DNA of 64,000 nucleotides from DATFFO01 sp963772815. GTDB lineage: Bacteria > Actinomycetota > Acidimicrobiia > Spongiisociales > ZC4RG35. Made by a program: the position numbers and the translations under genes. This document shows positions 17,543 through 26,011 of the stretch, piece by piece. The stretch covers positions 425,788-489,787 of the forward strand of contig CAVYYV010000002.1 in assembly GCA_963772815.1 (NCBI GenBank), given 5' to 3'. Each line of letters starts with the position of its first letter. The stretch's first letter is position 1. The notes beneath the pieces are model-generated. The model saw only the letters and a list, made by a program, of their open reading frames with translations. It made no database searches and was not told the origin of the DNA.

Positions 17543-18268
17543 ATGAGCAAATCACTCCTGGTCGTCAGTGCTCATACCGCGGACTTCGTCTGGCGGGCCG
17601 GCGGGGCCATTGCCCTCTATTCGCAGCGGGGCCATCGGGTGACCGTGGTGTGCCTCTCGTATGGGGAACGCGGCGAATCGGCTCGTTACTGGCGGCAGGG
17701 AATGAGCCTGGAAGAGGTCAAGGCGGCACGCCACGAGGAGGCCTCGCAGGCGGCCGAGGTGCTGGGCGCCGAACTGCGAACCCTCGACGCCGGCGACTAC
17801 CCGCTGGAGGCGACACGGGAGCTGCTGGACCGTCTCGCCGGCCTGTACCGCGAGATACGGCCCACCGTCGTCCTGACCCACAGCGCCGTCGACCTGTGGA
17901 ACTTCGACCATGCCACCGCCCACGAGATGGCGATGCGGGCCAGGATCGTGGCCCAGGCACCCGGGTACCAGCCGGGGCAGGAGGTCATCGGCGCACCTCC
18001 CGTCTTCTTGTTCGAGCCCCATCAGAGCGAATACTGCGAGTTTCGTCCCGACGTGCTGTTGGATATCACCGAGGTGTGGGACAAGAAGCGGGCGGCGATG
18101 GAGTGCATCCAGGGCCAACAACACCTGTGGGACTACTACACCGACGTGGCCAAGCGGCGTGGCGTCCAGGCCAAGCGCAACTCGGGGCCCAACCTGGGCC
18201 TGACGACCGACGCGATGGGCGAGGCCTACCAACGGGTGTACCCCCAGGTCGCATCGGAGCTGGCCTGA
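17543..18268 (+). CDS. galB: 4-oxalomesaconate hydratase, PIG-L type (GalB)
   Basis: About 241 residues of the LmbE/PIG-L zinc fold. Family members normally have AHPDDE; here the first motif reads VSAHTADFVWRAGGAIALYS, the variant typical of GalB hydratases. DLWNFDHATAHEMAM supplies the second metal-ligand region. GalB adds water to the enol tautomer of 4-oxalomesaconate to give 4-carboxy-4-hydroxy-2-oxoadipate in gallate/protocatechuate 4,5-cleavage. The aldolase gene follows after 1 nt and the tautomerase gene is nearby, supporting the assignment. GTG 17534 is an alternative start. Confidence 0.85.
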   Translation: MSKSLLVVSAHTADFVWRAGGAIALYSQRGHRVTVVCLSYGERGESARYWRQGMSLEEVKAARHEEASQAAEVLGAELRTLDAGDYPLEATRELLDRLAGLYREIRPTVVLTHSAVDLWNFDHATAHEMAMRARIVAQAPGYQPGQEVIGAPPVFLFEPHQSEYCEFRPDVLLDITEVWDKKRAAMECIQGQQHLWDYYTDVAKRRGVQAKRNSGPNLGLTTDAMGEAYQRVYPQVASELA

Positions 18269-18269
18269 G

Positions 18270-18971
18270 ATGGGCAAAGGTGTCGTCGTCAGGAACATCG
18301 AGCGTGTCTCCCCCGACGTGATCGCCGGTCTGGCGGAGGCAGGAGTAGCCACCGTTCATGAGGCCCAGGGCCAGAAAGGCCTGCTCGACCCGGCCATCCG
18401 CCCCATCCAGAGCGGAGCGCGCATCGCAGGGTCGGCGGTGACGGTGGAGTCGGCCCCCGGCGACAACATCATGGTCCATGCCGCCATCGAAGTAGCCGGG
18501 GAGGGCGATGTGCTGGTGGTGGCCCTCACCTCAGGGGCGATCCACGGGATGATCGGCGAGCTCATGGCCACGTCGTTGCGGGCTCACGGATGTGTGGGGG
18601 CGGTGATCGATTCGGGGGTGCGGGATACGGCGGAGCTGGTCGAGATGGGGTTTCCGGTCTGGAGCCGGGCCATCTCCGCCCAGGGAACCGCCAAGGCGAC
18701 AGCGGGCTCGGTCAACGTGCCCGTGGTGTGTGCGGGGGCCCGGGTCGAACCCGGTGATGTGGTGGTGGCCGACGACGACGGGGTGGTGATAGTCGAGCGG
18801 GAGCAAGCGGCCGACGTTCTGGCCAACGCACGCCGGCGCATAGAGAAGGAATCCGAGACCCGGGCCAGGCTGGAAGCCGGCGAGCTGGGGGTCGATTTCT
18901 ACGGTCTGCGAGAGCGTCTGAAAGCGCTCGGGGTGACATACGTCAAGCGTCCCGATCATCTGAAGTCGTAG
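18270..18971 (+). CDS. ligK: 4-carboxy-4-hydroxy-2-oxoadipate aldolase (LigK/GalC, RraA fold)
   Basis: 233 residues of the class II pyruvate aldolase/RraA-like fold. GELMATSLRAHG and GAVIDSGVRD hold the metal and substrate residues (Arg-Asp of DSGVRD). The C-terminal VDFYGLRERLKALGVTY is usual for CHA/HMG aldolases. It cleaves CHA to pyruvate and oxaloacetate, the last step after GalB. It is co-transcribed with galB and its end overlaps the convergent ligI remnant by 16 nt. Confidence 0.88.
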   Translation: MGKGVVVRNIERVSPDVIAGLAEAGVATVHEAQGQKGLLDPAIRPIQSGARIAGSAVTVESAPGDNIMVHAAIEVAGEGDVLVVALTSGAIHGMIGELMATSLRAHGCVGAVIDSGVRDTAELVEMGFPVWSRAISAQGTAKATAGSVNVPVVCAGARVEPGDVVVADDDGVVIVEREQAADVLANARRRIEKESETRARLEAGELGVDFYGLRERLKALGVTYVKRPDHLKS

Positions 18972-19400
18972 AGTCGGAGCGGGTTTTCGACCAGGATCGT
19001 GTTGAGGGTGGCCTCGTCGGGAGCGAAGTCGGCCAACCGGTCGGCCAGGTCCCCGTCGTCGGGTATTTGCCTCACATTGGGGTGGGGCCAGTCCGTCCCC
19101 CACAGCACCCGATCGGGTGCGGCACGACCCTTACCCCGCTCCAGGGCGTCGAGAAATGCCGAGTTGTCTGTGCCGTGGCACGAGGCCTGCACGGAGACCG
19201 GCCGGGACAGCCCCAGTCGCTGCTGAAGCGCCTCGAACTCCTCCAGGCCCGAGTCCGGGCGGGGTGTAGGTCCGGTTGGGCGAGAAGGGAAAGAGGTGGG
19301 CGGGACCGAAGATATGGCGGAGGGCGTCAAAGGCGCCGGGGGGCGGGATGAATCTGGTCGGGGGATTGGGACTCGCGGTTGGGGGGTGGAAGGGTCCGCT
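18956..19400 (-). pseudogene. ligI: 2-pyrone-4,6-dicarboxylate lactonase (LigI) remnant
   Basis: An amidohydrolase-fold LigI of normally about 290 residues, reduced to about 140. The N-terminal part reads PPGAFDALRHIFGPAHLFPF, where intact LigI has a DxHCH/DAHCH metal motif, so metal ligands are lost. NRTYTPP then needs a frame change to reach GLEEFEALQQRLGL and VQASCHGTDN. After DALERGKGRA about 150 residues, the whole middle of the barrel, are missing. The sequence resumes at APDRVLWGTDWPHPN and ends NPLRLYDFR. It lies between ligK and galD, its expected pathway partners. Confidence 0.8.
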
Positions 19401-19417
19401 CGAGGCTCATCGCCGTC

Positions 19418-20491
19418 TCATGGGCGCGGGAAGACGAGACCGTCCATCAGTTTTCGGGCCGTCCTAATGACTCCTGCTCTCCTGATGTCGAATCCCCCGT
19501 CCTCGCCAACCATCTCGACGATCGTCTCGAACGAGCCTGACGGGTGCTCCAGAGAAATGACGTCCGAGTCGGCCGCACGCTCCAGCACCTCGGAGGCAGG
19601 GGAACCGGGAAGCAGGGCTGCCGTGGCGACGGACACCGCCCCCAGCACCCCTATCGCCTGATGGCAGCGATGCGGTATGAACGTCCGTGTGCACAGGTTC
19701 CCCTCTCCCGCGGGCGGGGCCACCATCGTCATCTTCGGCACCGTGGTGTTGGCCACGTCGCCCAGGCCCATAAGCGGCCCGGCCTCGAGGCGAACCTTCT
19801 CCAGGACGGCCCTCAGGTCGTCGTTGTGCTCCAGGTCCCGGCAGGACTCGTAGCCGCTGACACCCACATCTCGAGCCCGCAGAACCACGGCTGGCATCCC
19901 GTTGTCGACCATGGTCAGGGGCACACCGGCGATCTCGTCGGCTACATGCCCGGTCGGGAGAAGGGAACCGCATGTGCCCCCGGCGATCCCCTCGAAGTCG
20001 AGGGTGATACGTGCGGCCGTGCCGGGAACGCCGGCGATGGCGGTATCGCCCGCGTAGTCGGGCAGACCGTCGGAGATCGGGAAGCCGGCCACGGCAATGC
20101 CGTCGGTATTGAGCATGTGAACTCGTATCGAGACCGCACCATCGCCAGGGCTCACCAGGCCGCGTTCGATCGAGAAGGGGCCCACTCCGGCCAGGATATT
20201 CCCGCAGTTCTGGCGATCCGTGACGATCGCCTCGCCAATCCCGAGCTGGAGGAATAGGTAGTCGACGTCGGCGTCGCCGTGGCGACACCTGGACACTACG
20301 GCCACCTTGGAGGTGAGGGGGTGGGCGCCGCCCATGCCGTCGATCTGGCGGGGATCGGGGGTGCCCATAGCGGACATGAGGACGGAGTCGCGCTCCGTGT
20401 CGTCCGCCGGCAGGTCCGAGTCGAGGAAGTAGAGGCCCTTGGAGGTTCCTCCCCGCATGACCATGACTGGAATGCCCGAAGCCTTGTTCAT
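19418..20491 (-). CDS. galD: 4-oxalomesaconate tautomerase, PrpF family (GalD)
   Basis: About 357 residues. The N-terminal PVMVMRGGTSKGLYFL is the PrpF/GalD signature. The DapF-like paired catalytic cysteines are plausible in DRQNCGNILAGVGPF and GGTCGSLLPTG. It interconverts keto and enol forms of 4-oxalomesaconate, feeding GalB. It is convergent with galB-ligK and beside the dead ligI. The start was chosen at MNKASGIPV by family pattern; in-frame ATGs lie at 20500 and 20530. PrpF aconitate isomerase is the main alternative, made unlikely by context. Confidence 0.82.
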   Translation of the reverse strand: MNKASGIPVMVMRGGTSKGLYFLDSDLPADDTERDSVLMSAMGTPDPRQIDGMGGAHPLTSKVAVVSRCRHGDADVDYLFLQLGIGEAIVTDRQNCGNILAGVGPFSIERGLVSPGDGAVSIRVHMLNTDGIAVAGFPISDGLPDYAGDTAIAGVPGTAARITLDFEGIAGGTCGSLLPTGHVADEIAGVPLTMVDNGMPAVVLRARDVGVSGYESCRDLEHNDDLRAVLEKVRLEAGPLMGLGDVANTTVPKMTMVAPPAGEGNLCTRTFIPHRCHQAIGVLGAVSVATAALLPGSPASEVLERAADSDVISLEHPSGSFETIVEMVGEDGGFDIRRAGVIRTARKLMDGLVFPRP

Positions 20492-20552
20492 GAAAGCCAT
20501 TCTGGCTCGGGGGACAGCCGCTCGCGCCAATGGGTTCGAGCCGGCTGCGAGA

Positions 20553-20774
20553 TCAGACCGGCGCCAGAGTCATGGACTCGATCAGGGAGAACCGGATCGA
20601 ATCGATCCCGGTGGCTCGCCTGAGCAGCACGGACCACACATCGTGAGTGGTCTCGACTCCTAGAAACTGACCGATGGTGCGGCCGGCAGACGTAACAACT
20701 TCGTATGTGGCGCCGAACCTCAAATGGTTGAGGTCCGTCTGTGCCCTCTCGGGCAGCTTGATATGAGTGTTCAT
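20553..20774 (-). CDS. Small protein of unknown function
   Basis: 73 residues beginning MNTHIKLPERAQTDLNHLRF. It contains a beta-rich core, YEVVTSAGRTIGQFLGVET, and VWSVLLRRATGIDSIRFSLI. The start follows AGAGGAATTCCC. It diverges from the RRM gene leader. I do not recognise the family. Confidence 0.6.
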   Translation of the reverse strand: MNTHIKLPERAQTDLNHLRFGATYEVVTSAGRTIGQFLGVETTHDVWSVLLRRATGIDSIRFSLIESMTLAPV

Positions 20775-21203
20775 GGGAATTCCTCTCTTCGCTCCGATTG
20801 GGAGCGGCGGTATGCAAATGTGACGGGCTTCGCCCGATATCACCGATTTCGTGGCGACGGGTCGAGCGGCGATCCCGATACCCACGAGGCGCAGATCGGG
20901 TCGGACCCAGGTCTCGAACGGGGCTCTGGTTTGACCACCCTCAAGCGGAATTGGATGGGCAAGCAGAAGACGTGCGGAGAACGGTGCGAATCACATCTGG
21001 AGCGACGCCATGGGCCGTCCACACGGCGTGCAATGCACATGATAGCACGATCGTGGCGCTCGCTTTCTGGAGGACCGGACGGAGTCCAGGAGCTACGCGC
21101 CGGGAGCCTGGTAGAATACAGGCAAGCTGCTTCGGCGGTGGCTCATCGTCTCTCCTTCTTCGGACTGGACTGCGGCGGAGTCTGTCCCGGAACAACTGCA
21201 CCA

Positions 21204-21223
21204 GGAGAACGAGAGCGTTCTCC
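21204..21223 (+). promoter_or_regulatory. Hairpin in the 5' leader of the RRM gene
   Basis: GGAGAACG (21204-21211) and CGTTCTCC (21216-21223) form a perfect 8-bp stem with loop AGAG, ending just before the ribosome site AGGAGAGG. A -10-like TAGAAT at 21112-21117 would give a leader of about 125 nt. The placement suits translational or cold-responsive control, possibly by the RRM protein itself. The stretch 20775-21200 holds no other gene I can support. Confidence 0.5.
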
Positions 21224-21244
21224 GGACCAGGAGAGGAAAAGTCC

Positions 21245-21499
21245 ATGAACATCTATGTGGGGAATCTCCCCTTTGACGCACAAGAGAGCGATCTTCGGTC
21301 GCTTTTCGCCGAGTACGGCGATGTGGATTCGGCGTCGGTCATCACCGACCGTGAGACCGGCCGGTCACGCGGGTTCGGATTCGTCGAGCTCGCCGACAAG
21401 GATCAGGGCGCCAAGGCCATCGAGAAGCTGAACGGCCACGAATGGAATGGTCGACGGCTCACCGTCAATGAGGCTCGGCCGCGATCGGCTCGCCGATAG
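21245..21499 (+). CDS. Single-RRM RNA-binding protein
   Basis: 84 residues consisting of one RNA recognition motif. RNP-2 is IYVGNLPF at residues 3-10. RNP-1 is RGFGFVEL at about 44-51, with the aromatic positions intact. A short basic tail (PRSARR) follows. Bacterial RRM proteins of this size bind single-stranded RNA and are often cold-induced. The start is supported by AGGAGAGGAAAAGTCC. It lies first in a run of four small genes and is flanked by strong RNA hairpins. Confidence 0.93.
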   Translation: MNIYVGNLPFDAQESDLRSLFAEYGDVDSASVITDRETGRSRGFGFVELADKDQGAKAIEKLNGHEWNGRRLTVNEARPRSARR

Positions 21500-21501
21500 T
21501 G

Positions 21502-21554
21502 CCCGTCATCGGACGGGTCCGGCGACTGTCGCCGGACCGACGTCCGACGACGGG
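21502..21554 (+). terminator. Long nested hairpin between the RRM gene and the next gene
   Basis: Three stacked stems: CCCGTC/GACGGG (21502-21507, 21549-21554), CGGACG/CGTCCG (21510-21515, 21541-21546) and GGTCCGGCGA/TCGCCGGACC (21516-21525, 21529-21538). Only 2-nt interruptions separate the outer two stems. There is no T run after it. It could act as an attenuator, an RNase barrier setting RRM mRNA excess, or a target of the RRM protein. Confidence 0.55.
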
Positions 21555-21565
21555 AATCAACTGAG

Positions 21566-21823
21566 GTGGCCCGCGGACGCGAGGGAATGGCCAAGCGCGA
21601 ACGGGAGAGAATTCGCCTGGAGCGTCAGGAGGCCAAGCGACTGCGGCGCGAAGCCTTGGCAACGGAGGCCCAGACTGCAGACCGCGTCGACGAGGCCGGT
21701 CTCATGGACGAGTTTCGCCGGTTGAGCGAACGACATGCAGGCGGCGAGGTGTCTGAGGCCACATACGCCACCGAGAGACATCGGATCTTCGTCGAGTTGG
21801 GAATCGAAACAAACGAAGACTGA
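21566..21823 (+). CDS. Small basic coiled-coil protein
   Basis: 85 residues from a GTG start. The first 35 are a highly charged helix (REGMAKRERERIRLERQEAK). The remainder resembles a short SHOCT-like hairpin (MDEFRRLSERHAGGEVSEAT, then FVELGIETNED). It probably binds nucleic acid or protein through the basic helix. It follows the RRM gene by 66 bp across the nested hairpin. Family not recognised with certainty. Confidence 0.65.
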   Translation: MARGREGMAKRERERIRLERQEAKRLRREALATEAQTADRVDEAGLMDEFRRLSERHAGGEVSEATYATERHRIFVELGIETNED

Positions 21824-21843
21824 TTCGGTAGCCGGGAGGACAA

Positions 21844-22035
21844 ATGCCAGCGAGACACAACAAACGCATCGATGGCTCGCGAAGGCGGTGCCAGAGCTGC
21901 GGCCATCCCCAGGCCGAGCACCGAGTGATGCACGCTTGCACCGTCCCCCGGTGCCCCTGCGACGAGTACCAACCGAGCTCCAGCACCGTCCGACCCGCCA
22001 CCACGTCCGAGCCGGGCGAGGTAAGTCCGAGGTGA
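21844..22035 (+). CDS. Small cysteine/histidine-rich, zinc-ribbon-like protein
   Basis: 63 residues. CQSCGHPQAEH followed by CTVPRCPCDEY gives a CxxC-H-H-C-C-C arrangement suited to one zinc site; the tail is Ser/Pro-rich. The start follows GGGAGGAC. It overlaps the next gene by 4 nt (GTGA), so the two are coupled. No function is assigned. Confidence 0.65.
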   Translation: MPARHNKRIDGSRRRCQSCGHPQAEHRVMHACTVPRCPCDEYQPSSSTVRPATTSEPGEVSPR

Positions 22036-22277
22036 GTGATGAGACCGAGGAGCCACCCAGCAACCTGTGCGGCTGGCGCCGGGATCTCGACTCCGAGAGT
22101 CGGGGAGAGTTCTGGATCGACCGGGAGCGGCTGACGCAGAAGATGTCCCGGATGACTCCCAACGAGAGGGCCTTGTATCGATGGGGAATCGTTGAGGAGT
22201 TCAACCGGGGGCTGGAGGAAATCCTGGTTCATGACCAGGCCGTGGGCGAGATGAGAGAAGACTTCAGGGATCAGTGA
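22032..22277 (+). CDS. Small acidic helical protein of unknown function
   Basis: 81 residues from a GTG start overlapping the previous stop. Rich in charged helices: ESRGEFWIDRERLTQKMSRM, then NERALYRWGIVEEFNRGLEE. No known domain is recognised. Last gene of the small RRM-headed run. Confidence 0.55.
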   Translation: MSDETEEPPSNLCGWRRDLDSESRGEFWIDRERLTQKMSRMTPNERALYRWGIVEEFNRGLEEILVHDQAVGEMREDFRDQ

Positions 22278-22350
22278 CCGACAGCCCGGCCGGACCTTCG
22301 TGGTTCCCGGGAGGCCGGCATTAGGGTCGCCTCGCTGAGGAGGAACGCTC

Positions 22351-23841
22351 ATCTGTGGAATCGCCGTAGTCGCAGGCGGTCGATCCGCCGACGTGGGCGG
22401 GATGCTGGCCAGGTTGGCCCACCGTGGGCCCGATGACCGGGGCCGTCACCTGAACGGAGATGTGACCCTGGCCCATGCCCGGCTGGCGATCGTCGACCCG
22501 TCCGGCGGTGCCCAGCCCCTCGTTGACGATACGGGGGCAAGCGTCGTTGCCAACTGCGAGATCTACAACCATCTCGATCTGCGCCGGGAGTTACCAGGAC
22601 TGAATAGCGGCAGCGACGCCGCCGTTCTGCTTCCGCTGTATCACCGTCAAGGGCCCGACATGTTCGGCCTGCTCGACGGTATGTTCGCCGTCGTCATCGC
22701 CGACGGAGAGGGACGCCTGGTGGCGGGGCGTGACCCGCTCGGCATCAAGCCGCTCTACCGGGCGCATCGGGGAACAGACGTGCGTTTGCGTCGGAGATGA
22801 AGGCGTGGTCGGGCTGAGGAACATGTGAGTACCGTGCCTCCGGGCCATTCCTGGACCCAGTCGGGGTGACGCCCTTCTATCGACTCCCAGAACCATCCCT
22901 GGACGGAGACCTCGAACAGCCGGCCATCGAGCGCTGGTCCACGGAGCTGCGACGGGCATTGGAAGGGGCGGTGGTCAAGCGCCTGACTGAGTGACGTCCC
23001 CTCGGTGCCTTCCTCTCTGGTGGCATCGACTCCAGCATCGTCACCGCATTGGCCGCCCGCCACATGCCCGGCTTGGAGACTTTCGCCCTCGGCTTCGAAG
23101 GCAGCGCCGACATCGAGGCGGCGCGCTCGGTGGCGGGTCATCTCGGCACGAACCATCACGAGGTTGTCGTTTCGGAGGATGAACCCGCCGAGGTGCTGTC
23201 GCGAGGTCCTCTACCACCTGGAGAGCTGGGACCGCGACCTGGTCCGCAGCTCCGTGCCACCTACCTGGTGGCCCGCTTCGCCGCCCGGGCGGTGAAGGTG
23301 GTGCTGACCGGCGAGGGAGCCGATGAGCTCTTCGCCGGCTACCGCTACCACCGTGATTACGCCGACTACCCGGCCACCCTGCAAAAGGAGCTCCACCGTT
23401 CGGTCGGGACCATGCACGACTCCAACCTGCAACGTGTCGATCGCGATGACCATGGCCCATTCCCTCGAGGCCCGCGTCCCGTTCCTGGACCCGGCAGTGG
23501 TTGAGGTTGCCATGCAGATTCCCGCGGCCCTCAAACTGAGACGGGACGCCTCCGGCAGGCTCGTGGAGAAGTGGATCCTGCGCCGCGCCTTCGAGGACCT
23601 TCTCCCACAGGAGGTCGTGTGGCGCACCAAGAGCCAATTCGACGAAGGATCGGGCACCGTGGAACGCCTCGCCAGCCTGGCCGCGTCGGCGCCACCAGAG
23701 CCCGCGCCAGAGCTCGCCTCGCTCCGAGATCGGGAAGAGGCCTGGTACTTCGCCCGCCTCCGCTCGGAGCTGGACAGCTGGCAGACGGTGGCAAGAAACA
23801 CGAGGGTCTGGTCGGAGGGCAGGATCCCGGTCCCGGCTTGA
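22351..23841 (+). pseudogene. asnB: Glutamine-hydrolysing asparagine synthetase (AsnB-like), multiply broken
   Basis: Amidotransferase and synthetase domains are both recognisable: CGIAVVAGG with nucleophile Cys2, HRGPDDRG, then FLSGGIDSSIVTALAAR (PP-loop) and VLTGEGADELFAGYRYH. Lesions: ATC (22351-22353) at the start-codon position after AGGAGGA; a missing base near 22787 in the expected VRFASEMKAW; in-frame stops near 22815 and 22992 (LTE-stop-RPLGAFLSGG); an indel near 23205; an extra base near 23445 before MTMAHSLEARVPF. The combination argues for a dead gene, although two of the indels are next to short homopolymers. Confidence 0.85.
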
Positions 23842-23919
23842 AGGTGGCGGCCGGGCCCGCGCCGATCGACAAGACCGCCCGGCTGCGGTGGCGTGCCATG
23901 AGCCACCTCGGGCGATCGC

Positions 23920-24360
23920 TCACGGAGACGTCGCCCCGGGTATGGCGGGAGGAGACGCGACCGACTCCGGCGGCCATGCCGCCCCGTCGACGATGATCAC
24001 GTATTCGGCCACCCGGGCGGGAACGGGTGGGTCATCGAATGGCCGGACGTATTCCAGGCGAAGGATGCCCGCCCCCTTGGCCAGTGCGTCGAACGTGATG
24101 ACCCGGGTGCCGGAAGCGCCAACCAGGTTGGCATCGGGCTCCACGTACTCGTCGGAGTTGAGGGTCAACACCGCGGGTACCGCGACTGTATCCCAGTGAT
24201 AACCCGTGGACTGGTTCGACGTCAGGCTGACTTCGACCACGTCGCCCGTAGCAATCGCTACCCGGGTGCCGCTGTCCAGGGCGGTGAGTTTGCGGGTCCC
24301 GCTCCCGCCGCACGAACCGGACACCAGCACCAACACAGCCACCAGTAGCAACCTCGTCAT
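23920..24360 (-). CDS. Chagasin-like (I42) protease inhibitor lipoprotein
   Basis: 146 residues. The N-terminal signal peptide ends in lipobox VSGSC, so it is membrane-anchored outside the cell. The Ig-like core has GDVVEVSLTSNQSTGYHWDT, the NxTTGYxW loop of I42 inhibitors. A GAGILRLEY segment and RPFDDPPVPARVAEYVIIV follow. I42 inhibitors block papain-like cysteine proteases. It stands alone; no protease gene is adjacent. Confidence 0.8.
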   Translation of the reverse strand: MTRLLLVAVLVLVSGSCGGSGTRKLTALDSGTRVAIATGDVVEVSLTSNQSTGYHWDTVAVPAVLTLNSDEYVEPDANLVGASGTRVITFDALAKGAGILRLEYVRPFDDPPVPARVAEYVIIVDGAAWPPESVASPPAIPGATSP

Positions 24361-24540
24361 GACTCCTCCTCGATCCGATGGTCCCGCCTCCGGCGAAGAT
24401 CGGACAGGGACTTTCGGCTCAAAGTGCCCCCGCCCGCTTCTTCCCCCTCAGCTCTGCCGAACAAAAGGGCACCCGGAGCCGGAAAGCTGTGGGATAGGGG
24501 GGCCGTCCCGCCCATGACGAAGAAGAGGAGGATCCGCAGC

Positions 24541-25179
24541 ATGGGTACGCTCCCGTCGTCACGGCGGCGTGGGCCGGAGCAGGTCTGGGTCTTTTGGTGG
24601 CCGGCGCAGGTGGGACCAGTTTGGTTGCTGTGCCCGGACCTCTCTACACGGGAACCGAGGCGGGCGCTGGCTCTGGGCTTCGGAGCGGCGACGATCGACC
24701 TTCTCTATGCCGCCCCGGGCGTTGCCGGGGCGGCCCAAGCCCTACGCATCACCGCCATACGAGTCCCGCTGGGGATGATCGGTGCGCTCGTCCTGATCTC
24801 ACTGGGAGCGCGGACCGCCGCTTCTGCCTTCCGGATTCGCATGGGACAGGTGTCCGCCTCCGGAGTGGAGAGGCCGTCGATGGCATTTCGAACCGGCCTG
24901 GCCGTCACTGCCTCCAACCCGCTCACCATCGCATCCTGGGCGGCAGTGTTCACTGCTGCCTCAACCTCTTCGGTGGTCACCGACCTGTCAAGCACCCTGG
25001 CCTTTCTGGGCGGCGTTGGTCTCGGCAGCGCCACATTCTTCGCCGCTCTGGCACTGGTCATGGGAGTGCTCCCCAGGCGGACCACAACACGTGCCTTGGC
25101 TTGGGCGGATGCCCTGGCCGGTCTGAGACTGGTTGGGTTCGGGATCGCCCTCGGATATCGCACCCTCGCCAACACCTGA
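24541..25179 (+). pseudogene. LysE/RhtB-type exporter, frameshift in the N-terminus
   Basis: From about 24610 one frame gives VGPVWLLCPD, LALGFGAATIDLLYAAPGVA and ASNPLTIASWAAVF, the LysE translocator pattern with five to six hydrophobic helices (AFLGGVGLGSATFFAALAL). The first helix is in another frame (VTAAWAGAGLGLLVA), so an indel near 24600-24610 breaks it. With it repaired, the length is normal for the family (about 205-210). The substrate is unknown. Confidence 0.6.
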
Positions 25180-25211
25180 GGAAGCAAGCCGGAAGAGGAT
25201 GCGGAAGACGC

Positions 25212-25961
25212 TCAACGCCTCGGCTCCAAACGCTTGGTTCGGAGCAGCCAGAGGCCGAGCCAGCCCTCGCCGATCATCGACGGGATAGCGACGGCAGCCT
25301 GGAACAACCCCTCGAAGTCCTGGTAATTGGCCAGGACGAAGTGAGCCACGGTGTCGACTGAATAGGCCACGCCCGCTGCCATCAGCACGACCCCCAGGAA
25401 TCTCGACGCAAATCCGGAACGGATGATCAACCAGCCCAGCAGGACCAGATGGACTCCAAAGGCGACGAGCCCGACGAGCCAGGTGTTCTCGAACGATGCC
25501 AGTGCATCCATCGTCTGGGTACCTACCTGGACGGAACCGACCGAGCCGGGCCCGCTTAGAAGCTGGGCCACACGCACCAGGGACACGATGGCGACTCCCA
25601 GGATCGCCGAGTAGACGAACCTGAACCCGGCGGTGACCAGCGAGACCCTGGCGTCGACTCGGCGGAAGACGACGTGGAGGGCCCAGGCGATCACGACGTC
25701 GAGCACCAAGATCACGGAGAAGCTGATCAATCCCAGGCGAAACAACCCGATCGATCCGCTGATGTTGGCCACGGTGGCCGAGGCGTTGCCGGGCTCCACC
25801 AATCCTTCTTTCACGACGAAGTTGGCGAATATCGCCAGGAGGAACATCGCCACATAGGAGACGCCCGCGATTCGTGCGATGCGGCGGGGTGAGCCCGATA
25901 GGCTCGCGACGGGCGACCGGGATGGTGCCTCGGGGCGGCCGGTCAATGGTTGTGTGGTCAT
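25212..25961 (-). CDS. DUF4386 family integral membrane protein
   Basis: 249 residues with six or so hydrophobic helices. RRIARIAGVSYVAMFLLAIF and the conserved middle RFVYSAILGVAIVSLVRVAQ fit DUF4386. No biochemical role is known. The start follows GAAAGGAAAAACC. It lies 50 bp downstream of the MDR gene in the same direction, so it is probably in one operon controlled by the paired operators at 27078-27128. Confidence 0.85.
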   Translation of the reverse strand: MTTQPLTGRPEAPSRSPVASLSGSPRRIARIAGVSYVAMFLLAIFANFVVKEGLVEPGNASATVANISGSIGLFRLGLISFSVILVLDVVIAWALHVVFRRVDARVSLVTAGFRFVYSAILGVAIVSLVRVAQLLSGPGSVGSVQVGTQTMDALASFENTWLVGLVAFGVHLVLLGWLIIRSGFASRFLGVVLMAAGVAYSVDTVAHFVLANYQDFEGLFQAAVAIPSMIGEGWLGLWLLRTKRLEPRR

Positions 25962-26011
25962 GGGTTTTTCCTTTCTCGAGTCAGCCGGATGGCTGTATCT
26001 GTTGATCCGGA

